Part shown: one piece after another, positions 1 to 7,145 of the stretch
Numbering within the stretch: the stretch's first letter is position 1
Layout of the letters: each line of letters begins with the position of its first letter
IMG/VR virus record: IMGVR_UViG_3300042465_002692
Location: 1 to 20,082 of that record
DNA length: 20,082 bases
Strand: one strand, 5' to 3'
Source of the DNA: a virus
The notes under the pieces: model-generated
What the model saw: the letters and a program-made list of their open reading frames with translations, nothing else
Databases searched by the model: none
What the model was told of the DNA's origin: nothing
Translations under genes and position numbers: made by a program

Positions 1-486
1 GACCACTGCCGGTTCTGCACCGCCAAGCCTATCTGCCCTCAGATGACAGGCGCTGCCGACCGGGCGCTGGCGACGACGTTGGACAATTTAGACGCGGGAA
101 AAATTAGCACCTACTTAAAAAACGCGGATTTGTTGGAGACTTGGATTTCCAGCTTGCGCGAGCTGGCGCTCTCCATGATGGAGTCCGGGGCCAAACTGCC
201 CGAGTACAAACTGGTCGCCAAGCGGGCGATCAGACAGTGGACTGACGAGGACAAGGCCAAGGTCGCCTTGTTCGCGTTGGGCCTTGACGAATCTGAGGTG
301 ATGGAGACTTCGCTATTGTCACCAGCGAAGGTCGAGAAGGTGCTCAAAAAGCGCAAGATCGCCCTTCCTGCTGATGTGGTCGTCGCCATCAGTTCAGGTA
401 ACACCTTGGCAAGCGCGGATGATCCGCGTTCCGAGGTGATCCTCTTGGGTAAGCAGTTGACTGCCGCCCTTTCTAAACTGCAATAA
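1..486 (+). CDS. Cas4/RecB-like Fe-S nuclease, DUF2800-type (C-terminal part, 5' end outside window)
   Basis: The frame is open from base 1, so the gene begins upstream and only 161 C-terminal residues are present. The first residues read DHCRFCTAKPICPQ. This gives the pattern C-x2-C-x5-C (in-window residues 3, 6, 12), the C-terminal cysteine triad that, with one upstream cysteine, holds a 4Fe-4S cluster in Cas4/AddB-like nucleases and in phage DUF2800 proteins. The PD-(D/E)XK catalytic core should lie upstream and cannot be seen. The rest of the fragment is helical and charged, with a lysine-rich stretch (KVEKVLKKRKIALP) that is common after the cluster. In phages this family lies next to the single-strand binding protein and DNA polymerase, as here, and is thought to process DNA ends in recombination. 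The next gene begins 9 nt downstream. An internal ATG at 43 is unlikely to be the start because it would remove the cysteines. Confidence 0.75.
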   Translation, partial: DHCRFCTAKPICPQMTGAADRALATTLDNLDAGKISTYLKNADLLETWISSLRELALSMMESGAKLPEYKLVAKRAIRQWTDEDKAKVALFALGLDESEVMETSLLSPAKVEKVLKKRKIALPADVVVAISSGNTLASADDPRSEVILLGKQLTAALSKLQ

Positions 487-494
487 AGGTAATC

Positions 495-1121
495 ATGTCT
501 AATCTTTCAGTGTTCTCAAAAGCTGGTCTGCCAGCTATCAGTACCCTCTCAACTGCGTTGAAGAGCATGGCCGTGTCGGCGGCTGGCCCATCCGGTGTTG
601 TCATCCTCAAGATGGACAAGACCGGCCACTGGGTGTTTGGCGCCGACCAGACCGAGGTCGAGGATGACTCGACCTGGGCCGTCAATCCCTTCTCTTTCGT
701 CCACGGCTTCATCGCCTGGGGCGACGGTGAGGTGCTTGGCGAGAAGATGGTCGCCGTCAGCCAGCCGCTGCCGGAGATCGAAGACGCGCCCCCATCAGCC
801 AAGCGTGGCTGGGAGCAGCAGATTGGCATGAGCCTCAAGTGCCTGTCGGGTGACGACAAGGGCATGGAAGTGCGCTACACCACGACCTCGGTCGGCGGTA
901 AGCGTGGCGTCCAGGCTATTGCCGCCGCGCTGGCCGAGCAGGTTGATGTCGATCAGACCAAGCCTGTGGCCGTTGTCAAGCTGAAAAAGGATCACTATCA
1001 GCATAAGTCATACGGCAAAATCTACACTCCGGTGTTTGAGATTATCGAATGGGTGAGCATGGATGGTGAGCCTGAAGTCGAGGCACCGGCACCAGCCGGG
1101 CGCCGTCGTCGCGTAGCGTAA
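495..1121 (+). CDS. unrecognised replication-module protein, possible single-strand DNA-binding/annealing role
   Basis: A 208-residue protein with start ATG 495 preceded by AAAGGT at a good distance. I do not recognise the family securely. Residues 1-50 are small-residue-rich (KAGLPAISTLSTALKSM). The middle has aromatic-rich beta-like stretches (GHWVFGAD, NPFSFVHGFIAWGDGEVLGEKM). Residues about 100-190 alternate strands and helices and end in YQHKSYGKIYTPVFEIIEW. The C-terminus is basic (GRRRRVA), unlike the acidic tails of many SSBs. Its place between the Fe-S nuclease and the DNA polymerase is the slot usually held by DUF2815-like single-strand DNA-binding proteins in this type of phage replication module. 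The SSB idea therefore rests on position only. Expression is probably as one unit with its neighbours. Confidence 0.6.
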   Translation: MSNLSVFSKAGLPAISTLSTALKSMAVSAAGPSGVVILKMDKTGHWVFGADQTEVEDDSTWAVNPFSFVHGFIAWGDGEVLGEKMVAVSQPLPEIEDAPPSAKRGWEQQIGMSLKCLSGDDKGMEVRYTTTSVGGKRGVQAIAAALAEQVDVDQTKPVAVVKLKKDHYQHKSYGKIYTPVFEIIEWVSMDGEPEVEAPAPAGRRRRVA

Positions 1122-1131
1122 TCGCTTCCTG

Positions 1132-1155
1132 ATGCCCATTCGCAAGAGTGGGCAT
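1132..1155 (+). other. intergenic hairpin before the DNA polymerase gene
   Basis: ATGCCCATT and AGTGGGCAT form a 9-bp stem with one G-T pair and the 6-base loop CGCAAG. There is no T-run after it on either strand, so it is not a typical terminator. It lies directly before the preferred polymerase start at 1162 and includes the alternative start ATG 1132. It may be an RNA-stability or translation-control element. Confidence 0.5.
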
Positions 1156-1161
1156 TGGAAA

Positions 1162-3060
1162 ATGATCTGGCTTGATTTTGAAACCCGCTCCACCTGCGAC
1201 CTTAAAAGTCGCGGCGTCTATAACTACGCGCAGGACTTGACGACCGAGGTTCTGTGCATGAGTTACGCCGTCGACGATGGCGAGGTCGTAACTTGGCTGC
1301 CCGGCCAGCCCCTGCCTGACTTTACCGGCCACCGCATCATGGCCCATAACGCTGCTTTTGAGCGGTTGATCTGCTGGTACGTTCTACAGAAAGATTACCC
1401 CCTAGAATCTTTCTACTGTACGGCAGCGCAGGCCCGCGCCAACTGTGCGCCGGGGTCGCTGGAAGACGCCGGGCGCTTCATGGGCGCGTCAATGAAGAAG
1501 GATCACCGGGGCGCTGCCCTAATCCGCAAGATGTGCGTACCGCCTTACCAGGAGTCGGCTGAGTTGACCGCCGAGATGGTGGCGTACTGCGAACAGGACG
1601 TCCGGGCGATGCGGGCCATCAGTCAGGCCATGCGCCCGCTGTCGGACGAGGAACTGGCCGACTACCATGTCAACGAGCGCATCAACGACCGGGGCGTCCT
1701 GGTCGATGTGCCGCTCTGCCGCGCAGCGGTGTCCTACGCCGCCACTGAGGCCGCTGAGATCGCCCAGATCGTCAAGGAAGTGTCGGCGGGTGAGCTTGTC
1801 TCTGTCCGCAGCCCTAAGATGCGCCAGTGGGTTTGGGATCGTGTCGGCCCCGAGGCCCGCGCCCTGATGACCAAGGACGACAAGGTCAGCATCGACAAGA
1901 CCGTCCGCGCTAACCTGCTGAACTGCGACGGAGTGCCGCCCGACGTTCAGGAGATCATCCAGTGCGCCGACGACCTGTGGGCGTCCAGTGTAGCCAAGTT
2001 CAACCGCTTAGCCCAACTGGCCGACGTTGAGGACAGTCGCGTCCGGGGCGCGTTTGTGTTCGCTGGAGGTTCAGCTACTGGCCGCGCCAGCAGCTACGGC
2101 GCCCAGGTTCACAACTTCACCCGCAAGGTCGCAAAGACCCCCGAGGATGTCCGCGCCGCCATGTGCCGGGGCCACGCCATCGTTCCCAAGTACGGCAAGC
2201 GCGTTACCGACGTTCTCCGGGGGATGCTGCGCCCTGCGCTGATCCCGGCCAAGGGTCGGCAGTTCGTCGTCGCCGATTGGTCATCCATTGAGGCACGGGT
2301 TAACCCTTGGCTGTCCGGTAAAGGTCAGGCCAAGCTGGACGTTTTTGAGTCTGGCCTAGACCCGTACATCGTCAACGCATCTGGCACGTTCAACCGTACC
2401 TATGACGACATCAAGGCCGAGTACGACCGTGACGGCGAGTCCGCGCAGCGCCAGATCGGCAAGGTTCAGGAGTTGGCCTGCGGCTTTGCTGGCGGTGTCG
2501 GCGCGTTCGCGTCGATGGCTCGCATCTACAGTGTGCGCCTGTCCGAGGCCGACTCTAAGCGGATGGTCGACGCGTGGCGCCGCAACAATCAGTGGGCGGT
2601 GGGCTTCTGGTCGCAGCTTGAGCAGCAGTACACCAGGGCGATGCGGAACCGGGGGCAGGAGTTCACCGCCGGGCGGATAACTTACCTGTTTGACGGTCGC
2701 CATCTCTGGTACGCTCTACCTTCTGGCCGGGTGCTATGCTACCCCTTCGCCCGGCTGGAGGACGACGGCATCAGCTACGCCAAGGCAGCGTGGAAGCCTG
2801 CCCAGGACGCCACCGAGTGGCCCCGCGCCCGACTCTGGAAAGGATTGGCCTGTGAGAATGTCACCCAAGCTGTCGCCAACGATCTGCTGCGCTACGCGCT
2901 GCGCCAGCTTGACGATGTGGTTCTGCACGTTCACGACGAGATCGTCGTCGAGGGCGGTTCAGAGGAGGAAGTGCGTAGAGTGATGACTACGCCGCCAGCA
3001 TGGGCCACTGGCCTGCCGCTGGCTTGTGGCATCAAGACGATGCCGCGTTACGGCAAATAA
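1162..3060 (+). CDS. family A DNA polymerase with 3'-5' exonuclease domain
   Basis: Phage replicative polymerase of the Pol I superfamily, 632 residues from ATG 1162. Exonuclease motif I is LDFET (D5, E7), motif II HNAAFE (62-67) and motif III YCEQD (142-146). The polymerase domain has motif A VADWSSIEAR (D372), motif B (O-helix) starting R430-x3-K434, and motif C HDE (591-593). All catalytic carboxylates for both activities are present. In motif B the residue equivalent to E. coli Pol I F762 is leucine (L438) and that of Y766 is phenylalanine (F442). There is no 5' nuclease domain, as usual for phage members. An in-frame ATG at 1132 would add 10 residues, but it lies inside a hairpin and has no ribosome-binding site. 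The 1162 start puts the exonuclease motif at the very N-terminus, as is common in this family. It lies between the SSB-slot gene and the primase-helicase. Confidence 0.93.
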   Translation: MIWLDFETRSTCDLKSRGVYNYAQDLTTEVLCMSYAVDDGEVVTWLPGQPLPDFTGHRIMAHNAAFERLICWYVLQKDYPLESFYCTAAQARANCAPGSLEDAGRFMGASMKKDHRGAALIRKMCVPPYQESAELTAEMVAYCEQDVRAMRAISQAMRPLSDEELADYHVNERINDRGVLVDVPLCRAAVSYAATEAAEIAQIVKEVSAGELVSVRSPKMRQWVWDRVGPEARALMTKDDKVSIDKTVRANLLNCDGVPPDVQEIIQCADDLWASSVAKFNRLAQLADVEDSRVRGAFVFAGGSATGRASSYGAQVHNFTRKVAKTPEDVRAAMCRGHAIVPKYGKRVTDVLRGMLRPALIPAKGRQFVVADWSSIEARVNPWLSGKGQAKLDVFESGLDPYIVNASGTFNRTYDDIKAEYDRDGESAQRQIGKVQELACGFAGGVGAFASMARIYSVRLSEADSKRMVDAWRRNNQWAVGFWSQLEQQYTRAMRNRGQEFTAGRITYLFDGRHLWYALPSGRVLCYPFARLEDDGISYAKAAWKPAQDATEWPRARLWKGLACENVTQAVANDLLRYALRQLDDVVLHVHDEIVVEGGSEEEVRRVMTTPPAWATGLPLACGIKTMPRYGK

Positions 3061-3085
3061 AAACGCCGCCCGGTCAGGGGCGGCG
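3055..3085 (-). terminator. Rho-independent terminator pointing leftward (antisense to the replication genes)
   Basis: CGCCGCCC (3064-3071) and GGGCGGCG (3078-3085) pair perfectly over a 6-base loop. Read on the minus strand the stem is followed by TTTTTATTT (3063-3055), the textbook form of an intrinsic terminator. On the plus strand the stem is followed by CAAAGGATG instead, so rightward transcripts should pass. It fills the gap between the polymerase stop and the primase ribosome-binding site. Confidence 0.6.
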
Positions 3086-3099
3086 CAAAGGATGACAAC

Positions 3100-5376
3100 G
3101 TGCAATTTCTAGAGTTTATCACTAAGCTGGCGCCCGAGGGCGAGACAATGCTGTTTGTGCGCCAAAAACCACAACTGCGTGGCGGCGAACGGCAGTATCA
3201 CGCCGACGGGGCTGTCAAGGCCACTTGGCCCTCGTACCTGCCGTCCCACGGCGTCCGTGAGGGCGAGGCATGGTACGGCAACACGGCCTCCTTCATCGTC
3301 GACCGTTTCGAGGACGGTCGCGTGTCGGCGTCGTCGGCCAACTGCGAATACTGCGCGGTGATGGTGCTGGACGACATCGGCACTAAGAGCAAGACCCCGC
3401 CGCTGCCGCCGACTTGGATCATGGAAACGTCGCCCGGCAACTACCAGTACGGCTACGTCTTTAGTGAGCAGCCGCCCAAGGGCGAGTTCGCCGCCGCCAT
3501 CAAGGCCATCGCCGCTGCGGGCTACACCGACCCCGGCGCCTGTAACCCCGTCCGCAACTTCCGCCTGCCCGGTTCGATCAACCTCAAACCTGACAAGGCC
3601 GAGTTCGCGTCAGTCTTAGTCGAGTTCCACCCCGAGCGCGAGTACCTGTTGGCCGACATCTGCGCCGCCCTTGAGGTGACGCCCGGCCCGGCTGAGTCCT
3701 CCGGCCCCCGCCCGATACGAATGGCCGACGATGGCGCCGACGACGTGCTGGTCTGGCTGTCCGGCCAGGGTCTGCTGCTGTCGCACCCCAACGCCGAGGG
3801 CTGGGCGGGCGTCATCTGCCCGAATAGCGCCGAGCATACCGACGGCAACCCAGAGGGCCGCTATATGCCCCTTAACCGGGCGTTCTGCTGTATGCACGGC
3901 CACTGCGTCGACTTGGACAGCAACACCTTCATGCAGTGGGTTGCCGACCAGGGCGGCCCCCGCCACGCCCCCGGCCTGCGCGACGAACTGATGGCCGCGC
4001 ACCTTGAACTGGCCCTTGCCAAGATCAAACCCAGCGCCGCTTACCCCGACGCCGCTGCTGAGATCATCGCCGAGGTCGAGCAACGCGAACTAGGCCGGGT
4101 CGAGAAGTCGGGCTGGTATCAGCGTTTTGCGTACCTTCAGAACGACGAGGCGTTTTTTGATATGCAAGACCGACGCGAGATACCCCGGCAGACCTTCAAC
4201 GCCCTGTTTCGCCATATCAAGTGCGTGTCGATTCATTTGACCGGCAAGGCCGCCCGCAGAATTGAAGCGTCGGTCTGTTTCGACGAGAACCGGCAGGCCG
4301 CTGGCGCTAAGTCGCTGGTCGGCATAACCTTCGCCGCTGGCGAGTCTGTGCTGGTGTCGCGTGATGGGCTGGTTTACGGCAACCGCTGGCGCGACGCCCG
4401 CCCGACGCCTGTGGCCTGCGATGTCAGCATTTGGTTGCGCCATTTGGAGCGGATGGTTCCGCTCGACTTCGAGCGTGAGCATCTCCTCAACGTGCTGGCC
4501 CATAAGGTGCAGTACCCCGGCCATAAGATCAACCATGCCGTGCTGTTGGGCGGCAAGCCAGGGTCGGGCAAGGATACCCTGCTGGCCCCGTTCTTTTGGG
4601 CCATTGGCGGCCCGGCTAAGCTGAACTGCGCGCTGGTCAAAAATGAAGACTTGACGTCGCAGTGGGGCTACGGGCTGGAATGCGAGGTCATGGAGATTGC
4701 CGAGCTGCGCCAGTCCGAGGCCCGTGACCGCCGGGCGCTGGAGAACCATCTTAAGCCTGTCATCGCCGCCCCGCCCGAGTACCTGCCGGTCAACCGCAAG
4801 GGCTTGCACCCCTACATGGCCCTTAATCGTGTGCTGGTCGTCGCCTTCTCTAACGAGCGCGTGTCCATATCGCTGCCCTCTGATGACCGCCGCTGGTTTG
4901 TCCTGTGGGCCGCTGCCGAACGCCTGCCCGAGGCCGACGCCGTGGCCCTCTGGAACTGGTACGTTCACCGGGGCGGCTTCGCGGGCGTGGCGGCGTGGCT
5001 GATGGCCCGTGACGTATCCGCTTTCAATCCGTCGGCCCCGCCGCCCATGACCGAAGCCAAGGCCATCATGGTCGAGGCGGGTATGAGTACCGCCGAGTCG
5101 GTGCTGGTTGAGATGATGCGCGAGCGTCGCGGCCCCTTCGCCCAGGGCGTGATCGGTTCGCCGTTCCACATTATCTGTGACCGTGTGCAGGGGTCGGGCG
5201 CCGTGGCCCCCGGCATCAAGATCGTCCAGGGCGCCCTATTCCATGCGTTCCGCGAAGCCGGTTGGGTCGATATGGGCCTGATTCATTCCCGAGACTTCAA
5301 CTCTAAGAAACACATTTTCGTGGCGCCTGAACTGGTCAACATGAGTCGGTCGGAGATGCGCCGGACGGTCGCATAA
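3100..5376 (+). CDS. primase-helicase (AEP-like primase N-terminus, DUF5906/SF3-like helicase C-terminus)
   Basis: A 758-residue protein starting at GTG 3100, with AAAGGA (3087-3092) 7 nt upstream. An ATG at 3092 is out of frame and hits a stop at once. The N-terminal domain looks like a RepB/archaeo-eukaryotic-type primase: acidic motif VLDDIG (D91, D92), ETSPGNYQ, and NPVRNFRLPGSINLK (149-163). A cysteine/histidine cluster at 240-269 (CPNSAEH then FCCMHGHC) may bind zinc. The C-terminal domain is a P-loop helicase. Its Walker A is GGKPGSGKDT (484-493), an acidic Walker B-like region is EVMEIAE (529-535), then LNRVLVVAFSNE (sensor 1-like) and SDDRRW (594-599) with candidate arginine fingers R597/R598. 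It should prime and unwind DNA for the polymerase encoded just upstream, and no separate helicase or primase is seen in the window. Confidence 0.88.
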   Translation: MQFLEFITKLAPEGETMLFVRQKPQLRGGERQYHADGAVKATWPSYLPSHGVREGEAWYGNTASFIVDRFEDGRVSASSANCEYCAVMVLDDIGTKSKTPPLPPTWIMETSPGNYQYGYVFSEQPPKGEFAAAIKAIAAAGYTDPGACNPVRNFRLPGSINLKPDKAEFASVLVEFHPEREYLLADICAALEVTPGPAESSGPRPIRMADDGADDVLVWLSGQGLLLSHPNAEGWAGVICPNSAEHTDGNPEGRYMPLNRAFCCMHGHCVDLDSNTFMQWVADQGGPRHAPGLRDELMAAHLELALAKIKPSAAYPDAAAEIIAEVEQRELGRVEKSGWYQRFAYLQNDEAFFDMQDRREIPRQTFNALFRHIKCVSIHLTGKAARRIEASVCFDENRQAAGAKSLVGITFAAGESVLVSRDGLVYGNRWRDARPTPVACDVSIWLRHLERMVPLDFEREHLLNVLAHKVQYPGHKINHAVLLGGKPGSGKDTLLAPFFWAIGGPAKLNCALVKNEDLTSQWGYGLECEVMEIAELRQSEARDRRALENHLKPVIAAPPEYLPVNRKGLHPYMALNRVLVVAFSNERVSISLPSDDRRWFVLWAAAERLPEADAVALWNWYVHRGGFAGVAAWLMARDVSAFNPSAPPPMTEAKAIMVEAGMSTAESVLVEMMRERRGPFAQGVIGSPFHIICDRVQGSGAVAPGIKIVQGALFHAFREAGWVDMGLIHSRDFNSKKHIFVAPELVNMSRSEMRRTVA

Positions 5377-5400
5377 TCACGATAGCCCGGCTAACATGAG

Positions 5401-5425
5401 AAAAGGCCCCTAGGGGCCTTTTTTT
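5401..5425. terminator. bidirectional intrinsic terminator between convergent modules
   Basis: AAAAGGCCC and GGGCCTTTT form a perfect stem around the loop CTAG. The plus strand ends in TTTTTTT and the minus strand in TTTT. It lies 24 nt after the primase-helicase stop and directly after the last leftward small ORF, so it can end transcription from both sides. Confidence 0.85.
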
Positions 5426-5477
5426 ATAGGTTCAGCAGCAGCGCCATCAAGGCGGCTACTAGGGCCGCTATGAGCAT
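5424..5477 (-). CDS. very small hydrophobic ORF (17 aa)
   Basis: ATG 5477 overlaps the end of the 56-residue gene and the ORF stops at 5424, just before the terminator. The peptide MLIAALVAALMALLLNL is almost wholly hydrophobic and could form one short membrane helix. GGAAAAG a few bases upstream is a weak ribosome-binding site. It may be a real last cistron or chance coding. The support is its coupling to the previous gene and the hydrophobic composition, both modest. No function can be assigned. Confidence 0.3.
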   Translation of the reverse strand: MLIAALVAALMALLLNL

Positions 5478-5638
5478 ATCTTTTCCGCATACGCCAGGGC
5501 GTCGGCCTCTAGGGTGAAGATTTTGGCGGACGGCACAGTTTCGCCCGTGTCGTCGTCGCGCAGCGTGACGCGCCAGCGACCGTCGGCCATCCGGCTGACC
5601 TCCGCGCTGATCCCATAGTCGGCGTTCTGGATGATCAC
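5468..5638 (-). CDS. small hypothetical protein (56 aa, GTG start)
   Basis: GTG 5638 overlaps the TGA stop of the preceding gene (GTGA) and has a strong ribosome-binding site GGAGGT 6 nt upstream, inside the preceding gene. The protein starts MIIQNADYGISAEVSRMADG and continues WRVTLRDDDTGETVPSAKIF, then TLEADALAYAEKICS. That is a small acidic domain, probably two beta strands then a helix. I do not recognise the family, and function is unknown. Coupled translation with its upstream neighbour is likely. The GTG start and small size make it easy to miss. Confidence 0.6.
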   Translation of the reverse strand: MIIQNADYGISAEVSRMADGRWRVTLRDDDTGETVPSAKIFTLEADALAYAEKICS

Positions 5639-5955
5639 AGTTCCACCTCCATGTTGTCTTCGCCCTGCGGCACGCTCACGCGGTCGCTGAGGCCCTCGTA
5701 AAACCCCGTCAAGCTACAGTCTGTGCCATATGGCCCGCCGCCGGTCTTAAAGTTGCGCCGGGTACTGTTAAGCGCGTAATACTGCGCGGTATACGCCGCC
5801 GTTGACAGGCTAGCGCCTTCGGTCGGGTACATACGCCGCTCCGGGCCTTTGCTCTTGACCGGCTTATGCTTACCTGTAATTTTCAACAGTTCGCCCAGGA
5901 TGTCGCGGTCATCGCGCACGGTATAGCGGGCGCGGCCTAGTGTGATTGTTTTCAT
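5635..5955 (-). CDS. hypothetical phage protein (106 aa)
   Basis: ATG 5955 has GGAGT 5 nt upstream, a good ribosome-binding site. The basic N-terminal part begins MKTITLGRARYTVRDDRDILGEL and includes KHKPVKSKGPERR (about 29-41). The middle is rich in Ser, Thr and Tyr (STAAYTAQYYALNSTRRNF), and the tail is acidic (EDNMEVEL). I see no known catalytic motif and do not recognise the family. It lies in the leftward small-gene operon, 15 nt after the HTPGPW-type gene, and its stop overlaps the next GTG start. Codon use fits the surrounding phage genes. Confidence 0.7.
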   Translation of the reverse strand: MKTITLGRARYTVRDDRDILGELLKITGKHKPVKSKGPERRMYPTEGASLSTAAYTAQYYALNSTRRNFKTGGGPYGTDCSLTGFYEGLSDRVSVPQGEDNMEVEL

Positions 5956-5970
5956 GTGTTACTCCATTGG

Positions 5971-6252
5971 TTAGTTGACTAAAGGGTCTTTCCACATCGG
6001 GTCTACAGCCTTGATTGCGGCTATTGCATAGTCTTCCCACGATCTATCGTCGTCGGGGGCTTCTAGGGCCATTTTGAGCGCTTCCAGCAAGGTAGGCGCT
6101 GCGGCGATTAATTGAGCGTCAGCAAAATTTACTGACTGCACGTCCCCAACAACGCCTTTTTTATTTTGCTGCACAATGTGCCAGTAGGCTGGTTCCCCAT
6201 TAATTGTGTCAATTACCTCAGTCACCCACGGACCCGGTGTATGCTTACTCAT
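5971..6252 (-). CDS. HTPGPW-type small phage protein (93 aa)
   Basis: ATG 6252 has AGGAGT about 6 nt upstream. The protein opens MSKHTPGPW, followed later by NFADAQLIAAAPTLLEALKMAL. This pair of motifs marks a very common family of small phage proteins of unknown function. The second motif is a helix that probably carries the fold (residues about 43-64). The tail is acidic (APDDDRSWEDY) and ends in AIAAIKAVDPMWKDP. No enzymatic residues are known. It is transcribed leftward between the 23-codon ORF and the 106-residue gene. Such genes are typical of early-expressed accessory operons in tailed phages. Confidence 0.85.
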   Translation of the reverse strand: MSKHTPGPWVTEVIDTINGEPAYWHIVQQNKKGVVGDVQSVNFADAQLIAAAPTLLEALKMALEAPDDDRSWEDYAIAAIKAVDPMWKDPLVN

Positions 6253-6262
6253 AATTTCACTC

Positions 6263-6334
6263 CTAAAAAGACAGGGGTGAGCCTTGATGGATCAGAACCC
6301 ATCCATTTTGGCTGTAGCTTAAGTGTGTTTTCAT
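6263..6334 (-). CDS. tiny ORF (23 aa) coupled by ATGA overlap
   Basis: ATG 6334 overlaps the TGA of the 31-residue ORF (ATGA), with GGAG about 9 nt upstream. The peptide begins MKTHLSYSQNGWVLIHQG and ends 11 nt before the next start. Its stop codon lies just before the ribosome-binding site of the HTPGPW-type gene. It could be a genuine small peptide or a leader that couples translation to the next gene. Function unknown. Confidence 0.35.
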   Translation of the reverse strand: MKTHLSYSQNGWVLIHQGSPLSF

Positions 6335-6426
6335 GGTTTCATGCTCCAAAAGTACCAAATAAAGGGAAGACCCCAAATGGCAGCGCCGATAAGTCCCTGA
6401 AATAGGGTCCAGAGTAGTTTCCTCAT
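6331..6426 (-). CDS. small single-span membrane peptide (31 aa)
   Basis: ATG 6426 overlaps the TGA stop of the upstream gene (ATGA), a classic coupling signal. The peptide starts MRKLLWTLFQGLIGAAIWGL and continues PFIWYFWSMKP. It has a positive N-terminus followed by about 22 hydrophobic, tryptophan-rich residues, as in a single inner-membrane helix with the N-terminus in the cytoplasm. It then overlaps the next tiny ORF by ATGA. It could be a small membrane modulator (superinfection exclusion, lysis timing or other), but no family is recognised, so this is inference. Confidence 0.5.
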   Translation of the reverse strand: MRKLLWTLFQGLIGAAIWGLPFIWYFWSMKP

Positions 6427-6671
6427 ATCGTGCAACACCCGCAACATGGAGCATCCTCGCAGCGGCCACGGGGGTTACGGTAGAACGTGTTTGCCCCGTT
6501 CTCACCGTAGAACGTGACGGCACCACTGGCAAAGGGGCGCGCCATATCGCCCGGCTCTGCAACCCACGCTTTACGGGTCACAGTGTCATATTGAATCTCG
6601 TCACCCGGGTTGATACGGGCGCCCGTGATAGCATCGCGGCCCGGGTACCGGGCGGTCATAGTCTTAATCAT
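6423..6671 (-). CDS. small cysteine-rich phage protein (82 aa, RGRCEDAPCCGC type)
   Basis: ATG 6671 overlaps the end of the upstream gene by 8 nt. The N-terminal part has ARYPGRDAITGARINPGDEIQYD, which resembles a small domain often found with cysteine pairs in phage proteins (here the usual cysteines are replaced). The C-terminus is RGRCEDAPCCGCCTI, with five cysteines that could bind metal. I know this ending as typical of small conserved phage proteins without assigned function. A second in-frame Met at residue 5 has no better ribosome-binding site. It is part of the leftward operon and its stop forms an ATGA overlap with the membrane-peptide ORF. Confidence 0.75.
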   Translation of the reverse strand: MIKTMTARYPGRDAITGARINPGDEIQYDTVTRKAWVAEPGDMARPFASGAVTFYGENGANTFYRNPRGRCEDAPCCGCCTI

Positions 6672-6894
6672 AAACTACCCCGTTAGCTAAAATTTTGGTC
6701 AAGTTAGATGCTGGCACGTGGCGCACGGTTGAACCGTCAATGTGACGATTCCACGTGCCCATAAAGTCAACGGAAACCACTGGACCGTTGACGTTAACCA
6801 CGCGCCCGCGCGCGTCGGCCACGCGTTTATCACACCCGAGTCGGCGGACGACGTCGCGATGAAAAGTAACTTTATCGCCGATAGAAAATTTCAT
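6664..6894 (-). CDS. KOW/SH3-like small phage protein (76 aa)
   Basis: ATG 6894 overlaps the previous TGA (ATGA), favouring it over an in-frame ATG 15 nt upstream. The protein begins MKFSIGDKVTFHRDVVRRLG and has GRVVNVNGPVVSVDFMGTWNRH in the middle, then VPASNLTKI. The pattern of short beta strands around a G-x-V-x-x-V-x-G-x-x-V-x-V-D-F core looks like an SH3-type barrel of the kind found in KOW domains. Related small proteins are frequent in phage accessory operons. The role is unknown, with nucleic-acid or protein binding possible. It overlaps the next gene by 8 nt. Confidence 0.75.
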   Translation of the reverse strand: MKFSIGDKVTFHRDVVRRLGCDKRVADARGRVVNVNGPVVSVDFMGTWNRHIDGSTVRHVPASNLTKILANGVVYD

Positions 6895-7085
6895 AATTTG
6901 TTGATCCAAGCGTGAGTATCGGCGTCGTCGTATGCGCCCAGCATGGCGTCGGTCAATTGGTCGCGGGTTACCGATGGGTCTTCCGCGACCGCCTCACGCC
7001 AGCCGTTGTTTGGGTCTAGTGAGTCGGCGAAATCAAGTAGCTGGGGGATGCTGTAATGGCGCAGCATATCGGATAAGGTGGTCAT
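6891..7085 (-). CDS. small acidic helical hypothetical protein (64 aa)
   Basis: ATG 7085 is preceded by GGAG with 5 nt spacing, so it is preferred over the in-frame ATG at 7106, which lacks a site. The protein begins MTTLSDMLRHYSIPQLLDFA, followed by DSLDPNNGWREAVAEDPSVT and a helical acidic end. It may be an all-helical small domain, and I recognise no family. It lies 60 nt after the DUF7227-like gene, with a strong hairpin in between, and its stop overlaps the KOW-like gene start. Confidence 0.65.
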   Translation of the reverse strand: MTTLSDMLRHYSIPQLLDFADSLDPNNGWREAVAEDPSVTRDQLTDAMLGAYDDADTHAWINKL

Positions 7086-7114
7086 ATTGTCTCCAATAGG
7101 TGGCATGAGTGCCC

Positions 7115-7139
7115 GTCAGGCGCCGCCCGGGCGCCTGAC
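7115..7139 (-). other. strong intergenic hairpin in the leftward operon
   Basis: GTCAGGCGCC and GGCGCCTGAC pair over 10 bp with a 5-base loop. No T-run follows on either strand, so it is not a standard terminator. It lies just after the stop of the DUF7227-like gene and before the ribosome-binding site of the next gene. It may protect or process the mRNA between the upper and lower parts of the operon. Confidence 0.55.
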
Positions 7140-7145
7140 AGTCCG

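Noticed and set aside
4090-5169. Long minus-strand open frame of 359 codons
   Set aside because: It is antisense to the primase-helicase, whose domains are clear. Its protein is rich in His, Gln and Arg as expected for a shadow frame in GC-rich DNA.
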